From Baffinella frigidus (taxonomy: Eukaryota > Cryptophyceae > Cryptomonadales > Baffinellaceae): 14,032 nt of DNA. The stretch is from the NCBI GenBank assembly GCA_026770585.1, contig MU646812.1:23355-37386 (forward strand), given 5' to 3'. This document shows positions 6,586 to 12,770 of the stretch, piece by piece (within the stretch, counting starts at the first letter, position 1; the number at the start of each line of letters is the position of its first letter). The notes beneath the pieces were generated by a model. The model was not told where the DNA came from and searched no databases. It was given only the letters and a program-made list of their open reading frames with translations. A program made the translations under genes and the position numbers.

Positions 6586-6692
6586 AACCGCATCTCCTGG
6601 CCACGCACACGAGAGAAACAATGGCACACGCCGACGAGCAAATTGTGACCTGGTCTGTCACGCCAACGCCAGGTTTCACGCGGAGGCGCTGC
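6586..6692 (+). repeat. Second copy of the 5668-5838 repeat
   Basis: It matches the first copy at both ends but lacks the A-rich insertion. In its place it has GGTCTGTCACGCCAAC. The repeat ends CAGGTTTCACGCGGAGGC followed by GCTGCG. The two copies bracket the foldback complex and the nested inverted repeat. Confidence 0.7.
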
Positions 6693-6748
6693 GCGGTTCC
6701 GGCCCTGGACAGACGGGTCCCGCACCTGGGGTGCTCCTCTACACTCCG

Positions 6749-7040
6749 CCGGGATACGGGTGCTGCCCCCCCCCACCCCCGCTGGACCTCTAGCTCTGCC
6801 TGAGTCGATGCGAACTTGGTGCTTGGTGTGATGGTACTGACTGGGCTCGCCATGAAAACACATTCAGCACAGCAACTCAAAGTAGGAAAGGGTGCTGTCG
6901 TCTCCCCCCTGTTGTGCCCCCCCCCCCCCGCTGGACCTCTAGCTCTGCCTGAGACGAACTGGGCTCGCCATAAAACCACGTTTAGTACAGAAACTCAAGT
7001 AGAAAAGGGTGCTGTTGTCTTCCCCCTGTTAGAGCTGGCG
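6749..7040 (+). repeat. C-rich tandem unit, about 2.5 copies
   Basis: The units contain GGGTGCTG, a run of C residues, then CGCTGGACCTCTAGCTCTGC, then ACTGGGCTCGCCAT and a GAAACTCAAGTAGAAAAGGG-like end. GCTGGACCTC begins at 6781 and 6930. GGGCTCGCC begins at 6843 and 6961 (period 118). The first copy is longer by about 31 bases around 6805-6836. The runs of 9 to 14 C residues are typical sites of length variation. Confidence 0.75.
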
Positions 7041-7186
7041 GTTACAGAGATAGAGAGAGCTGCTTTTTTGAGGTATGACAGTTGAGCGGGAGTACGGAAA
7101 ATTACCGACCTGTAGCCCGAAGGGACTACAGCTCCCAGTTCGCGAGAACATCAACATTTCGGGCTTCGAAACTGTCATCCAGCATC

Positions 7187-7204
7187 TGCAAACATACACA
7201 CATA

Positions 7205-7245
<41 letters not shown>
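7187..7245 (+). repeat. CA microsatellite
   Basis: The tract is (CA)n with CATACACA interruptions at its left end and a pure run of about 18 CA units at its right end. Confidence 0.95.
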
Positions 7246-7256
7246 CCCCGCTAGGT

Positions 7257-7529
7257 TGGGTTATGAAGCTTGGTCCTGGGGCGGGAATCGCCCTCGATCT
7301 GACCCCACAGAGATTGATCTGATTCCTGGCGTGTCACGCAAGGTGGGGGAATCGCGTTCTAGATTCGAGCCTAGCTAGGGAGGGACACACTCCAACCTGT
7401 CATGCATCATCCACAAACAAACACGCACACTGGTTTCGATTATGAGGCTCGATCCTCGAGCGTGAATCGCCATCGATCTGATTCCCGGCGTGTCACGCAA
7501 GGTGGGGGAATCGCGTCCTAGATTGCGCC
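7257..7529 (+). repeat. Two copies of a ~95-base segment
   Basis: Copies at about 7257-7369 and 7436-7529 share TTATGARGCT, GAATCGCC, TCGATCTGA, and then GGCGTGTCACGCAAGGTGGG GGAATCGCGT and CTAGATT. The first copy has about 20 extra bases created by an internal GATCTGA duplication. No conserved frame was seen. Confidence 0.8.
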
Positions 7530-7567
7530 AACGTCCTTCTTCTCGCCCTTCTCACAGACAGGTACCG

Positions 7568-7693
7568 CCACGCCAGAGCACTGGAGGGGGTCGACAAAAG
7601 TTAATTCCTCCTGAGAGCAGTGGTTTTTAAAAGTCAACAACCGCTTTCAGACGCGGTTTCAAAAAATAAACCCCCACCTGCAATCTGGCGTGG
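7568..7693. mobile_element. 126-base element with CCACGCCAGA ends and possible 5-base duplication
   Basis: Perfect 10-base ends, CCACGCCAGA and TCTGGCGTGG, are followed by further matching of the GGGGGT stretch at the same depth on both sides. TACCG lies directly outside each end (7563-7567 and 7694-7698). The interior has an ACCGC/GCGGT hairpin and A-rich sequence. It is non-coding. It is related by its termini to 4758-4847 and 11221-11880. Confidence 0.65.
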
Positions 7694-7699
7694 TACCGG

Positions 7700-8335
7700 T
7701 AGCATTATGAGCATTCTAGCTGCGCCTCACGTGGGATGACCAACTTTTCTCAAGTCGAGAGAGATTAATAATTTATTGCCAACCAGTGAGCGTCAGTTTC
7801 GCATATGCGACGCATTGTGCCGTTACTGTGCCCCGTGTCGGCCGCTCATTCGAGCATTTTCCGGATGGGTTCTAACTCCACATCCTACTTCTCAAGTAGA
7901 CATGATGGGTGTGCGGTACAAATCCACCGCCGGACCGCCGGATTTGTGCACCCAGCGTACCACCCCACAGTGTGGATAACCCATGGCTCTGAGCCCGGGC
8001 TCACCAAATGGGTGATCCGGTTTCCTGTACACCCCGTTTCAACCCTGTTTTGACCGTCAACCCGATCGGCAGGATTCTGCTCTTCAATTGGACTTCCCCG
8101 GTGCCTTTCGAGGCGCTTGCAGGTATGCATTGTCCCGTCTTCCGCGCACTGCTCGGATGGGTTTGACCAGTATTCTCTGGTCAAACAATTTGAGTCTGAA
8201 CCACCCGAATCTGATGATTTGTCCACGTCCTGTACCCGGAGCCACTCAAGTCTTGGGATTCGTCTACTTTGCAATGCAGGGGGACTGAAGCGCTCTCAGT
8301 CTTGAGAAGCGTGTCGATGTGTCACGCCACACCTA
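7700..8335. other. Unassigned stretch
   Basis: There is no convincing exon here. It holds the 28-base palindromic repeat shared with 5123-5150 (7991-8018), a CAAATCC/GGATTTG hairpin near 7920-7947, and a perfect GTTTGACCAG/CTGGTCAAAC hairpin at 8161-8186. Several overlapping short ORFs on both strands have no distinctive composition. Confidence 0.5.
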
Positions 8336-8338
8336 TTT

Positions 8339-8496
8339 TCAACCCTAAACCCTAAACCCTAAACCCTAAACCCTGAACCCTAAACCCTAAACCCTGAACC
8401 CCAAACTCTAAACCTCAAACCTTAAAGCCTAACCTCTAAACCCTAAACCCCAACCTCTCAACCCCAAACCCCAAACCCTAAACCCCTGAAACCCCT
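8339..8496 (+). repeat. Interstitial CCCTAAA telomere-type array
   Basis: The array has four perfect CCCTAAA units at the left, then units with single changes (CCCTGAA, CCCCAAA, CCTCAAA). It decays toward the right and runs into the acceptor-like CCTTCTCTCCATCCGCAG. Confidence 0.95.
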
Positions 8497-8511
8497 TCTC
8501 TCCATCCGCAG

Positions 8512-8580
8512 ATTCGCCCCTGGCATTAAACGCCAACTCAGCCTTCGGCAGAGCCCTCCTGGAAAACGCTTCTCGACAGG
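8512..8580 (+). CDS. Exon-like fragment, N-S-A-F-G family, copy 1
   Basis: It is bounded by a pyrimidine-rich acceptor TCTCTCCATCCGCAG and the donor ACAGG|GTGATT. The frame reads LALNANSAFGRALLENASRQ G. Telomere-type arrays lie on both sides, in opposite orientations, and would form the introns. Two further copies at 8710 and 8831 preserve A-N-S-A-F-G-x-A-L-L-x-N-A-S-x-Q-G while differing at third positions. The N-S-x-x-G pattern superficially recalls a family-B DNA polymerase motif, but this is too short to use. No family assigned. Confidence 0.45.
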
Positions 8581-8589
8581 GTGATTCCA

Positions 8590-8700
8590 AGGGTTAAGGG
8601 TTAAGGGTTAAGGGTTAAGGGTTAAGGGATAAGGTTTATGGGTTGAGAGGGTTTAGGGTTAAGGGTTAAGGGTTAAGGGTTTAGAAGGTTTAGGGTTCAG
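8590..8700 (-). repeat. TTAAGGG/TTTAGGG array, inverted relative to its neighbour
   Basis: Units are mostly TTAAGGG with some TTTAGGG and a few degenerate ones. The array is opposite in orientation to 8339-8496, so exon-like copy 1 is flanked by inverted telomere-type arrays. Confidence 0.9.
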
Positions 8701-8709
8701 GCTAAGATA

Positions 8710-8758
8710 GCGAATTCCGCCTTCGGCAGAGCCCTTCTCGCCAACGCCTCGAAACAGG
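8710..8758 (+). CDS. Exon-like fragment, N-S-A-F-G family, copy 2
   Basis: The frame reads ANSAFGRALLANASKQG and stops at the donor-like GTGGTC at 8759. The closest acceptor-like site is GGTTCAG just upstream, within the end of the TTAGGG array. Compared with copy 1, most codon differences are synonymous (GCC/GCG, AAC/AAT, TCA/TCC, CTC/CTT, CTG/CTC, GCT/GCC, TCT/TCG). Confidence 0.4.
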
Positions 8759-8769
8759 GTGGTCCTTGC

Positions 8770-8830
8770 ACCCTAAACCCTAAACCCTAAACCCTTAAAC
8801 GTCAACTCTAAACCCTACTCCCTGAACCTG
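8770..8830 (+). repeat. CCCTAAA array, short
   Basis: Three perfect CCCTAAA units plus degenerate units fill the gap between exon-like copies 2 and 3. Confidence 0.85.
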
Positions 8831-8882
8831 GACGCCAATTCAGCCTTCGGCATAGCCCTTCTCGGAAACGCCTCTCGGCAGG
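8831..8882 (+). CDS. Exon-like fragment, N-S-A-F-G family, copy 3
   Basis: The frame reads DANSAFGIALLGNASRQG and is followed by the donor-like GTGATC at 8883, the same donor as copy 1. An Ile replaces the Arg after Phe-Gly. No acceptor is evident just upstream. A possible fourth, strongly diverged piece is at about 9046-9090. The copies are 120-180 bases apart and always lie between telomere-type arrays. Confidence 0.4.
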
Positions 8883-8886
8883 GTGA

Positions 8887-9045
8887 TCCCTGAACCCTAA
8901 ACCCTCTCAACCCTTAACCCTTAACCCTAAACCCTGATCCCTAAACCCTAAACCCTAAACCCTAAACCCTTGACCTGCAACTCTAAACCCTAAACCCTGA
9001 ACCTTAAACCCTAAACCCTAAACCCTGACCCCAAACCCAGGGCGC
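8887..9045 (+). repeat. CCCTAAA array with CCCTTAA and CCCTGAA variants
   Basis: About 20 units of 7 bases, with perfect CCCTAAA blocks at about 8940-8965 and 9005-9030. It ends before a non-repeat stretch at 9046-9095. Confidence 0.9.
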
Positions 9046-9097
9046 AAGCACTTCACAGATCTCGCGAAGGCTGGGCGACAGTGGTCCCTACGCCTTA

Positions 9098-9310
9098 AAC
9101 CCCAAACCGTAAACCATACACCATAAACCACCCACAATGAACCATAAACCATAAACCATAAACCATAAACCATAAACCACAAACCATAAAACCTTAAAAA
9201 CCCCAAACCGTAAACCAGCAACCATGAGCCATCAATCATCAACCATGAACCATCAACCATCAGCCATCAACCATAAACCATAAAACCATAAACCGTAAAC
9301 CGTAAACCGT
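9098..9310 (+). repeat. CCATAAA/CCATCAA variant array
   Basis: Units are 7 bases but the canonical CCCTAAA is replaced by CCATAAA, CCATCAA and CCGTAAA. The Trp/Tyr/Gly-rich ORF on the - strand over this array is a repeat artefact. Confidence 0.9.
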
Positions 9311-9325
9311 GGCAGGAGCGTCGGA

Positions 9326-9354
9326 GGGGGGGGGTCGGGGCGGGGCGGGGTCGG
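9326..9354 (+). other. Potential G-quadruplex
   Basis: Five G runs of 3 to 9 are separated by single C or TC loops, within 29 bases. This fits the usual four-run G-quadruplex pattern with short loops on the + strand. It lies directly after the telomere-variant array. Confidence 0.7.
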
Positions 9355-9431
9355 GAGTGTGAGTGATGCGCTGCTGGGGGTTGGGGTTGTGTCTGTGCAG
9401 CAGGTACCACTGGTCAAACTCCACCGAGATT

Positions 9432-9576
9432 TCATCTCGAAAGATAACTGAACCAGTTCCCCAATTAGCGTCTTTATTTAAGTAGGAGGCCTAATTAAAT
9501 TTACTACGCCCTAACTAATTTCTCCCATTCAACCTCCTATTGAAAAGGAAGTGATTCACTTATCTTCCGAGATGAG
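9432..9576. mobile_element. 145-base inverted-repeat element in the repeat cluster
   Basis: The left end TCATCTCGAAAGATAACTGA pairs with the right end, read in reverse as TCATCTCGGAAGATAAGTGA. TAGGAGG/CCTCCTA matches lie further in. The paralogous unit at 10150 reads on without the segment (CCACTGAGA to ATGGTCTGGCATC), compared with CCACCGAGA, element, ATTGGGCTGGCATG here. Confidence 0.55.
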
Positions 9577-9619
9577 ATTGGGCTGGCATGCGTCTTGTTG
9601 GCCTGTATCACAATCTCAA

Positions 9620-9751
9620 AGGGAAACGGTTTTAATCTAAAACGTTATGGCAATGAAATTTACTATACAGAATGAGTTTTACTAGTAATATTAAAGCATT
9701 CGTGCAGTAATTTTCATTGAATCAAAAGTTTTGAATTAAAACCGTTTCCCT
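9620..9751. mobile_element. 132-base foldback related to the 5929 palindrome
   Basis: The ends are AGGGAAACGGTTTTAAT (17 bases, perfect inverted repeat), with weaker pairing inward. Its centre, 9680-9719, matches 5925-5964 at 36 of 40 bases, including TACTAGTAATATTAAAG. The outer arms are unrelated to the 5853-6004 element. The two may therefore share a core with different ends. Confidence 0.75.
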
Positions 9752-10047
9752 ATGAAATCGGGCCTACAGACCGAATCTGTGGAACAGGTGCTAGAACAGA
9801 GTCCGGAACCATCCTGGAGCCATTTGTTTTAAATCCCTTTTACGGCAACGTTTGGTCACGGGCGGGCAGTAAAGTGCCGGTAAAACAGACTTGTAGAATT
9901 GCCAGAACAATGTCGGTGGAGTTTGGTACAGCGAATTCTGGAAGACTGGTCCAGTCTGGAGTTTGGTACAGCGAATTCTGGAAGACTGGTCCGGGTTGGG
10001 GTTGTGTCTGTGGAGCAGGTACCACTGGTCGGCTCTTGCAAATCCCG

Positions 10048-10103
10048 TTTAGGGTTTAGGGTTTAAGGTTTAGGGTTTAGGGTTTAGGGTTTAGGGTTTA
10101 GGA
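10048..10103 (-). repeat. TTTAGGG telomere-type array
   Basis: About seven units of TTTAGGG with one TTTAAGG variant. It is followed by GGATAGCAAATTCCACC, which resembles AGATAGCGAATTCCGCC at the start of exon-like copy 2 (8707). Confidence 0.95.
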
Positions 10104-10193
10104 TAGCAAATTCCACCCTTACCGGATCAGGTATTACCTGTCAAGCTCCACTGAGAATGGTCTGGCATCTGTTTGGCCCGTGTGGAACAGGTA

Positions 10194-10381
10194 CAGTCCA
10201 CCTACCCTAACACAGGCTACCGTAACACATACTTACCCTCCACACATACTCCTTCGGCCGCCCCCCGATTTCCCCCTGCAAGGAAGTATGCCTGAAGGGT
10301 GGACACCATAACGCATACCTACCCTCCACACATACTCAATCAGTCCGGCCCCGACGGGTATGTGTTAGGGTAGGTGGACTG
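10194..10381. mobile_element. 188-base MITE with TA target duplication
   Basis: Perfect 21-base terminal inverted repeats (CAGTCCACCTACCCTAACAC then A) are flanked by TA at 10192-10193 and 10382-10383. The unoccupied paralogue at 9925-9940 reads GGTACAGCGAATTC, compared with GGTA, element, TAGAGCGAATCC here. This supports insertion at TA with duplication. TA targets and CAGT-type ends are typical of Tc1/mariner-derived MITEs. Inside, a 30-base segment containing CCCTCCACACATACTC is duplicated. Confidence 0.85.
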
Positions 10382-10573
10382 TAGAGCGAATCCGGGGAGA
10401 CTTGTCCGATTCTTGGGTTCCAAGGTTCCAAGGTTTTGCGGTTATTCCATGGAATCAATTTGTAGAGGGGTGTAATTGGTGCATGCATCACTGGCGGGGT
10501 GGGGGTGTCAGAATTTGTTCTGGCATCTGGTTGGCACGATCGGGCCTCCGGCGGGTCTGCTGTCGTCAATAAC

Positions 10574-10574
<1 letters not shown>

Positions 10575-10650
<76 letters not shown>

Positions 10651-10671
10651 ATGTCTGTCTGTCTGTCTGCC

Positions 10672-10743
<72 letters not shown>

Positions 10744-10770
10744 TCCCTCCCCCCTCTCACTCTCTCTCCC
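10575..10770 (+). repeat. CT and GTCT microsatellite tract
   Basis: The tract has (CT)n blocks with TTTC interruptions, a (GTCT)n block at about 10652-10700, then (CT)n and CCTCCCTCCC. It ends TCTCTCTCCCCCGCAG, a textbook-looking pyrimidine tract plus acceptor. Confidence 0.95.
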
Positions 10771-10776
10771 CCGCAG

Positions 10777-10932
10777 AATCTGCGGAGGCTGCCCGCGCTC
10801 ATCTACGCGGATCCCAACCTGCGCGGCGGGTCCTCGGGGAGCATTCTCTCACTCCTCCCCCCGTCGCACCCACAGGCAAATCCCTCTCCCGCGGTGGAAG
10901 CCTGCTCGCAGCTGCCTTTGCAGCGCAGACAA
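10777..10932 (+). CDS. Exon-like segment after the CT tract, unidentified
   Basis: From the acceptor CCCCCGCAG the frame reads NLRRLPALIYADPNLRGGSS, then GSILSLLPPSHPQ and so on for 52 codons, to CAA before GTAGCA. Third positions are almost all G/C in the first 30 codons. After about 10932 the sequence turns A+T-rich and then becomes the CTT microsatellite, where the frame gives only Leu. The donor GTAGCA is weak, so the right boundary is uncertain. No family recognised. It could be one exon of a gene whose other exons lie outside the window, or a stranded fragment. Confidence 0.4.
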
Positions 10933-10950
10933 GTAGCAATTATCAATTTG

Positions 10951-11160
10951 CTTCTTTTTCTTCTTCATTTTCTTCTTCTTTTTCTTCTTCTTCTTCTTCT
11001 TCTTCTTCTTCTTCTTCTTCTGCTTCTTCTTCTTCTTCTTCTTCTTCTTCTTCTTCTTCTTCTTCTTCTTCTTCTTCTTCTTCTTTATTACTCTCGAAAC
11101 CAGGTCCTAGGTAAGCCCTTGCGCCTTGAGTTGAGTGATACACACGTCTACGAGCCTTAT
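10951..11160 (-). repeat. CTT-tailed dispersed repeat, copy B
   Basis: A (CTT)n tract of about 135 bases (10951-11086) is followed by TTATTACTCTCGAAACCAGG and a body ending GTCTACGAGCCTTA at 11159. The body is roughly 80% identical to copy A. Poly-Ser, poly-Leu and poly-Glu ORFs here are repeat artefacts. Confidence 0.7.
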
Positions 11161-11220
11161 TTTCTATGTGACTGGCCAGGTCTGACGACGTTTGACATCA
11201 AGGTGTCGAAAGATTTCAGT

Positions 11221-11880
11221 CCACGCCAGGTCATAAGTCGGATTTTCATTTCACTACACCATCAACGGGTAAAGTTGATTCTCACCAGGGAAACACGCCA
11301 CAAGTGTTGGGAATTGCAGCCCTTCGCGGGCGCTACAATATTTTTTTGTACCACGAAACGCTTTTAGCGCGAAACGTTGCGTGTGAAATTCCCACTTGTG
11401 ACATGGCGCGGATCGAGAGAAATATCTCAACACCGACGCCGCTGCAGGTTTTGCCGTTGCGGCAATTGGTTTCAGCAAACGCCCGCCCACTCGTTGGAGC
11501 TCTTATCACTTGTTCACCGCAGGTCCTTTGGGTTATAATTTCGCCCAACAAAACCTAAAGGGCCGCTGCAGGTTGTTGGGGCGCTCGCTGCGTTCCTCCT
11601 ACAGCCCTCCCCCGCCGTGGCACAGTCGCTGGCCCGCCTGCAATCCCGCCTGACGAAGCGCTACGTGGCTCTGCACGTACGCCGGTGAGTCGACGCCAGG
11701 TTATAACTCGGAATGTTAAAACGCAACCTTTCGTTTCGTGGTACTCAATGGTACGTAGCCACCTGGTGAGACGCAGCTCCTCGTCCTTTCCACGTCTGAT
11801 CCGAATACAAAATTTCGGACCCGGGTACATAATTTAAAATAAGACTTGTAACTGAAATTCCGTGTAATGACCTGGCGTGG
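11221..11880. mobile_element. 660-base inverted-repeat element with CCACGCCAGG ends
   Basis: The left end CCACGCCAGGTCATAAGTCG and the right end, in reverse, CCACGCCAGGTCATTACACG match at 25 of 31 bases. Deeper in, GTACCACGAAACG at 11348-11360 is exactly complementary to CGTTTCGTGGTAC at 11732-11744, at similar depth from each end. An additional forward ACGCCAGGTTATAACTCGGA lies at 11693-11712. No transposase is visible. An exon-like segment lies inside, so it may be a gene-fragment-carrying non-autonomous element. Confidence 0.55.
11572..11684 (+). CDS. Exon-like segment inside the 660-base element
   Basis: After GCCGCTGCAG the frame reads VVGALAAFLLQPSPAVAQSL, then ARLQSRLTKRYVALHVR, with the donor GCCG|GTGAGT at 11685. 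A second acceptor, TCCTACAG at 11604, is in the same frame. The phase pattern (0 in, split Arg codon out) is the same as the exon-like copy at 4677-4750. The donor region TACGCCGGTGAGTCGACGCC closely resembles TACGCCCGGTGAGTGCCACG there. Third positions are G/C-rich. The peptide is Ala/Leu-rich and probably helical. No family assigned. Confidence 0.4.
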
Positions 11881-11928
11881 CCACGCCACTCCTTCATTGG
11901 GTGTGGCATTCCTCGAGGAATTTCAGTT
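11850..11928. repeat. Palindrome cluster at the element's right end
   Basis: TGGCGTGGCCACGCCA at 11873-11888 is a perfect 16-base palindrome straddling the right end of the 660-base element. Outside it, AACTGAAATTCC (11850-11861) pairs exactly with GGAATTTCAGTT (11917-11928). This may mark a second element inserted head to head, or a site preference. Confidence 0.6.
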
Positions 11929-12309
11929 CACCCGACCCGGTCCGGCAGTACTGCATCGAAAACAATTTTCAGCATGCGATCCGTTTTCAGCATGATAGTG
12001 GGTGTTCACGCGACCAACTCTTGGGCAACGTGTCTGATGCATTCCAAAATTGCTGTCTGCGTATCAGCGTTGTCCATGTCCCGACATCTTACATCCCGTG
12101 AAACTCATGTCTGTGTTCTGTGAAACTAGTTTTGTTCTGTGAACAGTTTCGCAGAAATAACTTGTTAGTTTCGCAGAAATAACTAAGTTGGGCGGTGTTT
12201 GCAGATCTGGGGCGTGGGACCCTCGCGGGAGCAGCGACAAATCGCTCTTCGGGCTCCGCGAAGAAGGGGTGCTGCGTGCCGCGTCACTGGTATACCAATT
12301 TAAAATCTA

Positions 12310-12364
12310 TCCCTCAAGTGCCCAGTAGGCGCATACGCCCTACCGTAGGGCCCTAGGACCTGGC
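12310..12364 (-). mobile_element. Truncated relative of the 822-921 MITE
   Basis: Fifty-five bases beginning TCCCTCAAGTGCCCAGTAGG match the right half of the 822-921 element, read in reverse, at about 49 positions. They run through GTAGGGCCCTAGGACCTG. TA precedes the end. The second terminal repeat is missing. Confidence 0.7.
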
Positions 12365-12448
12365 TGGTATTCCATCAACGCCTTACTCTGCGTGTGGGGT
12401 GTGCACTAGGAAGGGGCCGGATTCCGGCGACCCCTGGGAACGCTGGAA

Positions 12449-12496
12449 AGGCGGTTGATGTTTGTTGTCATCAACCGCCTGGAAAGGCGGTTGATG
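12449..12496. repeat. Triple 12-base repeat forming alternative hairpins
   Basis: AGGCGGTTGATG occurs at 12449-12460 and 12485-12496. Its complement CATCAACCGCCT lies between them at 12469-12480. The middle copy can pair with either neighbour. Confidence 0.8.
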
Positions 12497-12727
12497 TTTT
12501 TTGGCCCTGACAAACTTCTTCGATGCCCTGAATAGATTTTATTTCAGATTTGCTGGGGCTTACTGCCATTTCTGAGCCTGATCTACCTTCAGGGGTTTAC
12601 AATGTTTTTGTACCAGGTATCTTTTGTATGGACACCTTGTGACTTAAACTCTATTCTGTGCTGGGACTAAACTCTGAGTGCCGAGGCGGGCCCGTCATAC
12701 GGATCATAGACGATTGGACCACTTAAC

Positions 12728-12770
12728 TTAAGGCTCGAGAGTAATAAAGAAGAAGAAGAAGAAGAAGAGG
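12728..12770 (+). repeat. CTT-tailed dispersed repeat, copy C, internally deleted
   Basis: CTTAAGGCTCGAGAGTAATA is followed by (AAG)n. In copies A and B the words TAAGGCTCG and CTCGAGAGTAATAA (copy A form) are about 55 bases apart. Here they are joined through a shared CTCG. Confidence 0.6.

Larger units (their letters stand above)
9378..10152 (+). repeat. Interrupted repeat-unit cluster
   Basis: GGGTTGGGGTTGTGTCTGTG and the following AGCAGGTACCACTGGTC occur at 9378-9415 and 9993-10030 with one difference. A 35-base segment (GGAGTTTGGTACAGCGAATT, then CTGGAAGACTGGTCC) is tandemly duplicated at 9918-9952 and 9958-9992, period exactly 40. GTCAAACTCCACCGAGA at 9413 recurs as GTCAAGCTCCACTGAGA at 10139. 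The cluster has been split by several inverted-repeat elements. Confidence 0.75.
11930..12720. other. Gene-poor stretch with small repeats
   Basis: No convincing exon is visible; the 74-codon frame at 11877-12101 has no coding bias I trust. It contains a tandem pair of AGTTTCGCAGAAATAACT (12145-12162, 12167-12184, period 22), the truncated MITE copy at 12310 and a hairpin at 12449-12496. Confidence 0.5.

Noticed and set aside
6452-6979. 175-codon - strand ORF
   Set aside because: It spans the C-rich tandem units and part of a direct repeat, shows no domain, and its repeated GRARGPAG peptide simply follows the DNA repeat.
8512-8580. Family-B DNA polymerase motif (N-S-x-x-G) in the exon-like peptide
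   Set aside because: Only a handful of residues match, no neighbouring polymerase motifs are visible, and many proteins would match by chance.
9018-9260. Trp/Tyr-rich - strand ORF
   Set aside because: It is a translation of the CCATAAA array. A 7-base unit cycles through three frames, giving a 7-residue pattern.
8339-9310. CRISPR-like pattern of repeats separated by unique DNA
   Set aside because: Repeat units are 7-base telomere-type, spacers are homologous exon-like pieces, and the window is eukaryotic in character.
8339-9310. A true chromosome end
   Set aside because: Arrays are short and degenerate, change orientation, and are followed by several kilobases of other sequence on both sides.
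9790-9850. Similarity of GGAGCCATTT stretches at 6440 and 9820
   Set aside because: The match is limited to about 10 to 12 bases with no extension.
864-12364. CAGGTCCTAGG-like word shared by the 822 MITE, its 12310 relative and the CTT-tailed bodies
   Set aside because: The shared word is only about 11 to 14 bases and partly palindromic. A common origin of the two families cannot be supported.
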